Source: Hydrogenophaga sp. IBVHS1
GTDB lineage: Bacteria > Pseudomonadota > Gammaproteobacteria > Burkholderiales > Burkholderiaceae_C
Assembly (NCBI RefSeq): GCF_002127265.1
Contig: NZ_NFUU01000001.1
Span: 2,674,040 to 2,738,039, forward strand
DNA length: 64,000 nt
Direction: 5' to 3'
The notes under the pieces are model-generated. The model saw only the letters and a list, made by a program, of their open reading frames with translations, searched no databases and was not told the origin of the DNA. The first letter of the stretch is position 1; each line of letters opens with the position of its first letter. Shown here in pieces: positions 57,227-64,000 of the stretch. The translations under genes were made by a program, and so were the position numbers.

Positions 57227-57831
57227 ACGATACGCAGAAAGACGGGCTCGCCCCGCGCGCCACAGGCACTGTAGTCACGCTCCGCTTGATGACCGAGGCA
57301 GACCTGGGGATGCTCCACGAGTGGCTCAATCGGCCACATATCGTCGAGTGGTGGGGCGGAGAAGAAGCACGTCCGAATCTTGAGGAAGTCCGGCAACACT
57401 ACCGCCCGACCGCGCTCGCCGCCGAAGGCGTCACCCCGTACATCGCGATGGTCGGCACAGAACCGATCGGCTACGCGCAGTCCTACATCGCCATAGGCAG
57501 CGGGGATGGTTGGTGGGAAGAAGAGACCGATCCCGGTGTGAGAGGCATTGACCAATCTCTCGCAAACGCCGCGAACTTGAACAAAGGGCTCGGGACTGCA
57601 CTTGTGCGGGCGCTGGTCAGCCATCTGTTCTCCGATCCCGCCGTCACCAAGGTACAGACAGACCCGTCCCCGGACAATCCCCGCGCGATACGTTGCTACG
57701 AGAAGGCGGGCTTTGTTCAGAAGGGCACCATCACCACACCGGATGGCCCCGCCGTGTACATGGTTCAGACCCGTGACGCCTACGAGCTGGCACGCCGCGC
57801 CGCCTGCCGAGACCCCTCAGCCAGGAGCTAG
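57223..57831 (+). CDS. AAC(6')-Ib-like aminoglycoside 6'-N-acetyltransferase
   Basis: A 202-residue GNAT protein strikingly similar to the AAC(6')-Ib family. It matches, as I recall that family, in TLRLMTEADLGMLHEWLNR, IVEWWGGEEARP, VTPYIAM, EPIGYAQSY, GSGDGWWEEETDPGVRGIDQ, SLANAANL, GLGT, VQTDPSPDNPRAIRCYEKAG and TTPDGPAVYMVQTR. I judge identity as roughly 70-75 percent from memory. Trp in DGWWEEE and Asp in TTPDGPA are both kept, so this is not the fluoroquinolone-acetylating variant. No integron or attC-like site is visible around it. Chromosomal resistance or an ancestral relative is inferred. Confidence 0.9.
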   Translation: MNDTQKDGLAPRATGTVVTLRLMTEADLGMLHEWLNRPHIVEWWGGEEARPNLEEVRQHYRPTALAAEGVTPYIAMVGTEPIGYAQSYIAIGSGDGWWEEETDPGVRGIDQSLANAANLNKGLGTALVRALVSHLFSDPAVTKVQTDPSPDNPRAIRCYEKAGFVQKGTITTPDGPAVYMVQTRDAYELARRAACRDPSARS

Positions 57832-57937
57832 CTGCTGAATTGCAGCGGGTTGACGAAGCTGATTCATGGCAACGGACATTCTTGTGGCACCCCCGGTAAC
57901 TGCGCGCACAGAAAGGCTGTGACCCAAGGACAGGTGC

Positions 57938-58618
57938 TCAGCAGCGGACCGGCGCGACGAGCTGAGAGTCGTTTGGAGGATTTTTAGGGTCGTAGCAGCT
58001 GACGATACCCTCACCTTTTTGCCAGAACTGGTTCGGATCCGTGTGTTCCAGCCAGGTCTGGAAAATTGGTCCAACGGAGAAATGCACATGAGATCGCGGG
58101 CCGATCTCCACTTTGCCGGGTGGTTGCGTAACGCCGATGACCTGGCCTGCCTTGACCTCATCACCGTACTTCAGGCTTTCAATCGGCGTGATGTGCAGTG
58201 CATCGACAAACAGCGTCTGCAACCCGTTCGCGTTCTTGTACTTGATGGCGGTCTGGATTGTGACCCTACCGCCCCTGTATTGATCGTTTTGAATGATATT
58301 CGCCACCTTGCCATTGGCTGCGGCGATCACTTCGGTTCCTGTCGAGGTGCAAAAGTCCATGCCTTGGTGGCGGGTTGTAACCTTCCGGGTATCCGGGTTG
58401 AACACATAGTAGGGCGAGCCTGTGTACGAGAACGGAGACCCGTAGTCAGAGCATGGCCGCAGATCGGACTTGGACGATGCACCGATCAGCACGGGAAAAG
58501 TCTTGTTGGTGTGCGCGCATCCCGAAACAAGTGTTGCGCCGGCCGCCAGCACAAGCAGCTTGCTCCATCGACGCGTGGCCTGTAGTGAATCAGGCGTGGC
58601 AGCAAAAGCCAAGTCCAT
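57938..58618 (-). CDS. M23/LytM-type peptidase lipoprotein
   Basis: A 226-residue lipoprotein: signal with KLLVLAAGATLVSGCAHT (lipobox VSGC, Cys near residue 33), then a LytM domain with RHQGMDF (HxxxD zinc ligands) and HVHFSV (HxH). These enzymes cut peptidoglycan crosslinks or serve as activators of amidases. The start at 58618 has a strong AAGGAGG. The gene is visibly less GC-rich than its neighbours, which may mean transfer. A stretch of about 106 bp separates it from the AAC gene and shows no feature. Confidence 0.85.
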   Translation of the reverse strand: MDLAFAATPDSLQATRRWSKLLVLAAGATLVSGCAHTNKTFPVLIGASSKSDLRPCSDYGSPFSYTGSPYYVFNPDTRKVTTRHQGMDFCTSTGTEVIAAANGKVANIIQNDQYRGGRVTIQTAIKYKNANGLQTLFVDALHITPIESLKYGDEVKAGQVIGVTQPPGKVEIGPRSHVHFSVGPIFQTWLEHTDPNQFWQKGEGIVSCYDPKNPPNDSQLVAPVRC

Positions 58619-58788
58619 GTTCCCCTCCTTGAGAGACATGATTTCAGTGGGAAGCGAATTTAATCGGATCCATCTTGAGGCGTCAACGAGCACGGCCGAT
58701 ACCGCCTGCCTGCACACGCTCAGAATGAGCCCTCGCAGGTGATCATGAGCGCGGAGTCGGTGGCGTTTTGGTGACAGACAATCGCGCC

Positions 58789-59700
58789 ATGCAATTCCAA
58801 CCCATCCTCGACGACATCGTTGCCACCCTGCGGCCCAAGCTGGGTGAGCAAGGCCAGGTGGCTGACTACATCCCTGCGCTGGCGCGTGTACCGGCGGCGC
58901 AGTTCGGTATTGCGCTTCGCACGTGTGAAGGCGAAGAGGCGCACGCGGGCGACAGCACCACTCCGTTTTCCATTCAGAGCATCTCCAAGCTTTTTGCCCT
59001 GACCATGGGCATGCGGGCGATGGGTGAGCGCCTCTGGGAACGCATTGGACGCGAACCCTCCGGCAACCCGTTCAACTCGCTGGTCCAGCTCGAGTCCGAG
59101 CAAGGCACACCACGCAATCCTTTCATCAACGCGGGCGCGATCGCCGTCACCGACCGTCTGGTCAGCCAGGGCGATGCCAAGGGGGCCATGCTGGATCTGG
59201 TGTCGAGCCTGTGCAGCGAGCCGGTGCAATTCGACGAGGAGGTGGCTGCATCGGAGGCCGCCACAGGCTTTCGCAACTTCGCCCTCGGCAATTTCATGAA
59301 GAGCTTCGGCAAGATCGACAACAGCGTCGACTCGGTGCTGGACGCGTATTTCCACCACTGCGCCGTGCGCATGAGCTGCCTGCAACTGGCGCGCGCCACA
59401 GGCTTCCTCTGCCGCGATGGTCGGCACCCATTCAGCGCAGAGTCCTTGCTGACCGAACGCCAGACGCGGCGGATCAATTCGTTGATGTTGACCTGCGGCA
59501 CTTACGACGCGGCCGGGGAGTTCGCTTTCCGGATCGGCCTGCCCTGCAAGAGCGGCGTAGGCGGCGGCATCGTGGCGGTGGTGCCCGACCGTCTGAGTCT
59601 GTGCGTGTGGTCACCGGCGCTGGATGCCACGGGCAACTCCTTGCTCGGCATGCACGCGCTGGAAATCTTCGCGGCGCGCACCGGGCTCTCGGTGTTCTGA
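58789..59700 (+). CDS. glsA: Glutaminase
   Basis: A 303-residue enzyme hydrolysing glutamine to glutamate and ammonia, of the serine-dependent beta-lactamase-like family. The catalytic serine-lysine stretch is PFSIQSISKLFAL (SxxK). NPFINAGAIAV, SFGKIDNSVDSVLDAY and the C-terminal GGIVAVVPDRLSLCVWSP are typical. Start ATG at 58789 is preferred over an upstream TTG. The 170 bp before it, shared with the peptidase gene, is featureless to me. Confidence 0.94.
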   Translation: MQFQPILDDIVATLRPKLGEQGQVADYIPALARVPAAQFGIALRTCEGEEAHAGDSTTPFSIQSISKLFALTMGMRAMGERLWERIGREPSGNPFNSLVQLESEQGTPRNPFINAGAIAVTDRLVSQGDAKGAMLDLVSSLCSEPVQFDEEVAASEAATGFRNFALGNFMKSFGKIDNSVDSVLDAYFHHCAVRMSCLQLARATGFLCRDGRHPFSAESLLTERQTRRINSLMLTCGTYDAAGEFAFRIGLPCKSGVGGGIVAVVPDRLSLCVWSPALDATGNSLLGMHALEIFAARTGLSVF

Positions 59701-59732
59701 TTTCGGCGCGCCCTCAGCGGCAGCGATCCGCA

Positions 59733-60245
59733 TCACAGCCAGTCGGCTGAAGCCTTGATGGCGCCCGCCCGGGGCGCCGGCGCATCGGCGGGCACGCCGT
59801 CCATGCGCAAACGTGTGAGCCTCATGAAAGAAAAAAGCCACTGGCCGTCGTCGCCTCGCCGGTAGGCCTCTTCGTAGTGGCCGTACGCGCGAAAGCCCTT
59901 GTAGCCGGTCCAGTCGGGCGACACATGTTCCACTCCCTGCCACTCCACAAAATCTTCCATGGCCCAGATGCCTCGGGCTTCGGTGTCGGAGAGGAACCGG
60001 AACTCAGGCATGTGGCAATGGTGGGCGGTGATGGTGTGGGTGTGGCGTCTGGCCACGTGGTTCACGAAGGTGTCCACACTGGCGCTGACAGGCAGGTTGC
60101 CCATGCCCTCGAACACGCAGTCATCGGCGAACAGTGCACGGAATTCCTGCCAGCGTTTGGTGTCGAGCAAGCGGCAGTAGCGCGACTTCAACTGACCGAG
60201 TTCTTCGATGGCGAGCAGACGTTCAAGCGGCGTGGATGGCATCAT
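59733..60245 (-). CDS. SnoaL/NTF2-like protein (bile-acid-7-alpha-dehydratase-like family)
   Basis: A 170-residue cone-fold protein: RLLAIEELGQLKSRYCRLLD, RWQEFRALFADDCVFEG, HHCHMPEFRFLSDTEARGIW and YGHYEEAYRRGDDGQWLFSF, the pattern of the nuclear transport factor 2/SnoaL group. Some members are ring-hydroxylating-dioxygenase or isomerase partners; function here is open. Convergent with glsA, divergent from the helicase. Confidence 0.82.
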   Translation of the reverse strand: MMPSTPLERLLAIEELGQLKSRYCRLLDTKRWQEFRALFADDCVFEGMGNLPVSASVDTFVNHVARRHTHTITAHHCHMPEFRFLSDTEARGIWAMEDFVEWQGVEHVSPDWTGYKGFRAYGHYEEAYRRGDDGQWLFSFMRLTRLRMDGVPADAPAPRAGAIKASADWL

Positions 60246-60269
60246 GAAAGTGACAGGTAAAGATTAGGA

Positions 60270-62756
60270 ATGGTCAGACCATATTCTGCTACAGCCAGGA
60301 CCCACCCCGACGCCGCGCTGCTGGCCTTTTTCACCCAGCGGGGCTGGTCGCCTGCGCCGTTTCAGCGCGCAGTGTGGCGCCACTGGCTGCGCGGCGAGTC
60401 GGGCCTGCTGGTCACGCCCACCGGCAGTGGCAAGACGCTGGCCGCTTTCGGCGGCGCCTTGCTGGAGGGCCTGCGTGGCCTGGAGGCAGCGCCCATCGAC
60501 CCGGCCCACCCGCGCGTGAAGCCTTCCCGCCTGCGCATCTTGTGGATCACCCCGTTACGTGCATTGGCCACCGACACCACGCACGCGCTGCAGCAGCCCA
60601 TCGACGCGCTGGGGCTGGGCTGGACGGTGGCCAAGCGCACAGGGGATGCCAGCTCGCGCGACCGGCGCCTGGCGCGCCAGGGCCAGGCCGAGGTGCTGGT
60701 GATCACGCCAGAGTCGCTCGCGCTGCTGCTCTCTTACCCAGAAACTGCGGGGTTGATGTCGGGCCTGCGCGGGGTGATCGTGGACGAGTGGCATGAGCTG
60801 ATGGGCAACAAGCGCGGCGTGCTGTTGCAGCTGTGCCTGGCGCGCATCCGCGTCATCGCACCGCAGGCGGTGACGTGGGGCCTCTCGGCGACGCTGGGCA
60901 ACCTGGACGAGGCGCGCGACGTGCTGCTGCCCCACTGCCCCGATGCGCCGGTGGTGCGCCACGCGCGCAAGCGCACCACCACACTGAAGACGCTGCTGCC
61001 CGCCAGGCCCGAGCGCTTTGCATGGGCCGGGCACCTGGGCCTGTCGCAGCTGGAAGGCGTGATGAAGCTCATCGCCGGCACGCGCAGCGCGATCCTGTTC
61101 GCCAACACGCGCGCACAGGCCGAGCTGTGGCACCGCGCCCTCGCCTCCATCTGGCTGGAGCCCCCGGAGGCGCTGGCCCTGCACCACGGTTCGCTGGATG
61201 TAGGTTTGCGCGCGGCCGCCGAACAGGGATTGCGCGACGGCAGCGTGCGCTGTGTGGTGGCCACGTCCAGCCTGGACCTGGGCGTGGACTTTCCCACCGT
61301 GGACCTGGTGCTGCAGGTGGGTAGTCCCAAAGGCATCGCGCGGCTGCTGCAGCGCGCGGGGCGTGCCAGCCACCGGCCCGGCGCGTCGAGCGTGATCCAC
61401 TGCGTGCCCACCCATGCGCTGGAGCTGGCCGAATTCGCGGCGGCGCGCAAAGCCATTGAAGCGGGCGAAATTGAATCGCGGCGGCCACCGCGTCTGTCGC
61501 TGGACGTGCTCTCGCAACACTGCGTGACGCTGGCGCTGGGTGGTGGCTTCCAGGCCGATGCGCTGCTCGCCGAGGTGCGCGGCACGCACGCCTTTGCTGC
61601 CTTGAGCGATGTGCAGTGGCAGGGCGTGCTGCGCTTCATCGAGCGCGGCGGCCAGGCGCTGGAGAACTACCCGGATTTCCACCGCGTGGTGCGGGACGAA
61701 GAAGGCGTGTACCGCGTGACGGACCGGCGCGTGGCGCTGAACCACAGGCTCTCCATCGGCACCATCACGGCCGATGGCGCGGTGCAGGTGCGCTTTCTGC
61801 GTGGTGCCTCGCTAGGCTCGGTGGAAGAGAGTTTCATCAGCCGCCTGAAGCCGCGCGACCGCTTCCAGTTTGCCGGCCGCACGCTGGAGCTGGTGGCGAT
61901 GGACCAGATGACGGCTTACGTGAAAACCGCCCGCGGCCTCACCGCCGCTGTACCCCGCTGGCAGGGCGGGCGCCTGCCGCTGTCCACCGAGCTGGGCGCG
62001 GCGGTGGAAGCCGCCCTCAGCGGCGACCGGGACAGCGCCGAAATGCGCGCGCTCTCGCCCTTGCTCGATCTGCAGGCGCGCGTGTCCGCCCTGCCCACGC
62101 CCGAGACGGTGCTGGTGGAAGTGGTCAAGCTGCGCCGAGGCAGTTCGCTGTTCGTGTATCCGTTCGCTGGCCGCTCGGTGCACGAGGGCATGGCCGCGTT
62201 GTTTGCCTTGCGGCTGGGGCGACTGGCACCGCACACCGTGGTGTTTGCGGTGAACGACTACGGCTTCGTGCTGAACTCGCAGCAGGTCATCGAAGTCGAT
62301 GTGCAAACCATCGCCCGCATCCTCTCGCCCGAGGAGCTGATGGACGATCTGCACGAGGGCCTGAACCTGACCGAGATGGCGCGCCGCCAGTTTCGCGACA
62401 TTGCACGCGTGGCCGGGATGCTCACGCCTTCGCTGCCGGGCGCGGCACGCCGCAGCCAGCGCCAGTTGCAGGCGTCCAGCGGCTTGCTGTTCGATGTGCT
62501 GAAGCGCTACGACCCCGACCACCTGCTGCTGGCGCAGGCCGTGCGCGAGGTGTTCGAGGCACAGATGGACGTGCAGGCGCTCGCCGACACGCTCGCTCGC
62601 TGTGCCACGCGCCGCATCGAGCTGCGCCAGCCGCGCACGCTCACGCCGCTCAGTTTTCCGCTGTGGGCAGAAACCGTGCGCGGCGAACTCAGCACCGAAG
62701 ACTGGAGCACGCGCGTGCGGCGCGCGGCGCAGCAACTGCAGGAACGCCATGGCTGA
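60270..62756 (+). CDS. Ligase-associated DEXH-box DNA helicase (Lhr type)
   Basis: An 828-residue superfamily 2 helicase with an N-terminal FTQRGWSPAPFQRAVWRHWL, Walker A VTPTGSGKTLAAF, DEWHEL (motif II), SATLGNLDEA and QRAGRASHRPGASS, and a C-terminal Lhr-specific region of about 350 residues. DEWH is characteristic of the ligase-associated subgroup involved in DNA damage response. It overlaps the PdeM gene by 8 bp. Confidence 0.93.
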   Translation: MVRPYSATARTHPDAALLAFFTQRGWSPAPFQRAVWRHWLRGESGLLVTPTGSGKTLAAFGGALLEGLRGLEAAPIDPAHPRVKPSRLRILWITPLRALATDTTHALQQPIDALGLGWTVAKRTGDASSRDRRLARQGQAEVLVITPESLALLLSYPETAGLMSGLRGVIVDEWHELMGNKRGVLLQLCLARIRVIAPQAVTWGLSATLGNLDEARDVLLPHCPDAPVVRHARKRTTTLKTLLPARPERFAWAGHLGLSQLEGVMKLIAGTRSAILFANTRAQAELWHRALASIWLEPPEALALHHGSLDVGLRAAAEQGLRDGSVRCVVATSSLDLGVDFPTVDLVLQVGSPKGIARLLQRAGRASHRPGASSVIHCVPTHALELAEFAAARKAIEAGEIESRRPPRLSLDVLSQHCVTLALGGGFQADALLAEVRGTHAFAALSDVQWQGVLRFIERGGQALENYPDFHRVVRDEEGVYRVTDRRVALNHRLSIGTITADGAVQVRFLRGASLGSVEESFISRLKPRDRFQFAGRTLELVAMDQMTAYVKTARGLTAAVPRWQGGRLPLSTELGAAVEAALSGDRDSAEMRALSPLLDLQARVSALPTPETVLVEVVKLRRGSSLFVYPFAGRSVHEGMAALFALRLGRLAPHTVVFAVNDYGFVLNSQQVIEVDVQTIARILSPEELMDDLHEGLNLTEMARRQFRDIARVAGMLTPSLPGAARRSQRQLQASSGLLFDVLKRYDPDHLLLAQAVREVFEAQMDVQALADTLARCATRRIELRQPRTLTPLSFPLWAETVRGELSTEDWSTRVRRAAQQLQERHG

Positions 62757-63414
62757 CGGCGTGGATTCCATCGACGTGGTGGCGGCCGGCGAAACACTGC
62801 GCCTGTACGCCGACAGGGCCCTCTACTGGCCCGCGCAGCGCCGGCTGCTGGTGGCCGACCTGCACCTGGGCAAGGACGACACCTTCCGCGCTGCCGGCAT
62901 CGCGCTGCCTGCCGGTGGCACGCGGCACGATCTGGACCGCCTGAGTGCTTTGGTGGAGCGCAGCGGTGCGCAGTCGTTGTGGTTTCTGGGCGATCTGCTG
63001 CACGGCCCTTTGGTGGACACGAGCTGGCGCGACGACTGGGCCCGGTTTCGCGCCCGGCACGCCGGGCTGGAAATGCGGCTGGTGGAAGGCAACCACGACC
63101 GCGCGGCCCTGCGCGCGGGTCTGGACATTCAGCAATGCAGCCATCGCGTGGAAGAAGAAGGCAGCCGACTGGTGTTCGCGCACGCGCCGCCCCCCGCGAG
63201 TGATGCCGATGGCCGCCTGGTGGTCTGCGGCCACCTGCACCCGGTGGTGCGAGTGCCCGGCTTTCGTGGGCGTTTTCCGGCCTTCACCTTGACGAACGAG
63301 CATCTCGTGTTGCCTGCCTTCTCCCTGTTCACCGGAGGCTGGCTGGTGCACGAGGCGCGGGCCCGCTACGCGTGCATGAACGGGCACCTGCTGGACATGG
63401 GCACCGCGCATTGA
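62749..63414 (+). CDS. pdeM: Ligase-associated DNA-damage endonuclease PdeM
   Basis: A 221-residue calcineurin-like metallophosphatase with ADLHLGKDDTFRAAG, FLGDLLHG, LVEGNHDRA, FAHAP and VCGHLHPVV. PdeM partners usually sit with a ligase-associated helicase, ligase and exonuclease. Here it overlaps the helicase gene (62749-62756) and no ligase or exonuclease gene is seen in this window. Start at MADGVDSIDV is chosen by that overlap. Confidence 0.93.
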   Translation: MADGVDSIDVVAAGETLRLYADRALYWPAQRRLLVADLHLGKDDTFRAAGIALPAGGTRHDLDRLSALVERSGAQSLWFLGDLLHGPLVDTSWRDDWARFRARHAGLEMRLVEGNHDRAALRAGLDIQQCSHRVEEEGSRLVFAHAPPPASDADGRLVVCGHLHPVVRVPGFRGRFPAFTLTNEHLVLPAFSLFTGGWLVHEARARYACMNGHLLDMGTAH

Positions 63415-63442
63415 CGCGGGCCGCACAGGCCGATGACTTCGA

Positions 63443-64000
63443 TCAACCCGGCCGAATGTTGTTGCGCTGAATCACCTCGGTCATGGCGGCCGTGTCGCTC
63501 TTGATGCGGCGCGCCAGACCTTCGGGGCCGGTGCCGGCCACTTGCCAGCCCTGGGCGAAGATCTTCTGGCGGATGTCTTCACGGCGCACGATCTCGGTCA
63601 GCAGCGCGGCGAGCTTGTTCACGTTGGCCTTGGGCATGCTGTTGGGGGCAGCCACCGCATTCCAGATCTCGAGCTGGAAATCGCGCACACCCGCGTCGGC
63701 CAGGCTCGGCACATCGGGCACCAGGCTGCTGCGGCCGAGCGAGGTGACGCCGATGGCCTTGAGCTTGCCGCCGCGCACCTGCGCCATGGCCAGGCCCGGT
63801 GGCAGCAGCGACATCTGGATCTGCCCGCCAATGATGGCGGCGATGACCTGAGGGTTGCCAGGATAGGGCACATGCACCGGCGCGATGCCGGAGCGGCTCT
63901 TCAGCAGCTCCATGCCCAGATGACCCACGGTGCCCACGCCGGGTGTGCCGTAGTTCCACTTGTCGCCGGCGGCTTTGGCGGCCGCCAGGTAGGCCGCGCC
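63443..64000 (-). CDS. Bug-family (TctC) tripartite transporter substrate-binding receptor, partial
   Basis: The C-terminal 185 residues of a periplasmic solute receptor; the frame runs past the window edge, so the N-terminus with the signal peptide is outside. It shows KWNYGTPGVGTVGHLGMELL, HVPYPGNPQVIAAIIGGQIQ, LVPDVPSLADAGVRDFQLEI and WNAVAAPNSMPKANVNKL. Bug proteins bind carboxylates and other small ligands and are very numerous in Burkholderiales. Ligand unknown. Confidence 0.93.
   Translation of the reverse strand, partial: GAAYLAAAKAAGDKWNYGTPGVGTVGHLGMELLKSRSGIAPVHVPYPGNPQVIAAIIGGQIQMSLLPPGLAMAQVRGGKLKAIGVTSLGRSSLVPDVPSLADAGVRDFQLEIWNAVAAPNSMPKANVNKLAALLTEIVRREDIRQKIFAQGWQVAGTGPEGLARRIKSDTAAMTEVIQRNNIRPG

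Noticed and set aside
57223..57831. AAC(6')-Ib-cr (fluoroquinolone-modifying) variant
   Set aside because: Both diagnostic positions keep the ordinary residues (Trp in DGWWEEE, Asp in TTPDGPA).

Overview
The window is GC-rich, dense bacterial chromosome. Many genes overlap by ATGA or TGATG. The gene set points to a beta-proteobacterium of the Burkholderiales, most likely a Comamonadaceae member such as Hydrogenophaga or a relative. The markers are a Bug/TctC solute receptor, DUF4148, DUF3579 and DUF1415 proteins, paired cyanophycin synthetases, hda next to a HAD phosphatase and pcnB-folK, and rpsT beside murJ. The genus is an inference; no rRNA or tRNA gene was seen.

Layout. 1-5.5 kb: housekeeping genes (a DUF1415 protein, ettA, rhlE, an endonuclease/exonuclease/phosphatase-family protein). 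5.5-13.3 kb: a cyanophycin locus, with two convergently placed synthetases (cphA and a degenerate cphA') transcribed away from an operon of an ABC exporter with a zinc ribbon and a DUF1854 protein. 13.3-16.2 kb: a cupin, an OmpR-type two-component system and a DUF4148 protein. 16.4-25.3 kb: a regulatory and surface region with a LysR regulator, two ECF sigma factor modules (one paired with a membrane-anchored ankyrin protein, one with an anti-sigma factor and a divergent secreted subtilase), an SDR and a secreted Asn/Ser-repeat protein. Two sites here share the pattern GGGAAT-N16/17-CGTTGT and may be targets of one ECF sigma factor.

25.3-28.1 kb: an MFS transporter with its MarR regulator, facing a thioesterase and glyoxalase I across two tandem operator-like palindromes. 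28.1-34.3 kb: a complete group 2 Mrp/Pha cation/proton antiporter operon with fused A and B subunits. 34.3-45.2 kb: core genes (OmpA-like protein, ChaC-like cyclotransferase, pdxH, LysR regulator, tautomerase, folK, pcnB, HAD phosphatase, hda, SirB1-type protein, murJ, rpsT, DUF3579). 45.4-48.8 kb: argD-argF-RNA methyltransferase-YkgJ. 48.9-51.7 kb: kynB-kynU-kynA, the tryptophan-to-anthranilate pathway.

51.6-58.7 kb looks like accessory DNA. It holds a stand-alone NRPS with a decayed condensation domain whose 3' end runs into kynA, an AraC regulator, an SDR, an acetyltransferase fragment, a chromosomal AAC(6')-Ib-like aminoglycoside acetyltransferase, and a visibly less GC-rich M23 lipoprotein gene. 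58.8-64 kb returns to core-like genes: glutaminase, an NTF2-like protein, the Lhr-type helicase with its PdeM nuclease partner, and a Bug receptor cut by the window edge.

Working together: the cyanophycin genes store nitrogen as Asp-Arg polymer, and argD/argF feed arginine supply. The Mrp system handles Na+/pH stress. The ECF modules probably sense envelope state and drive secreted proteins.
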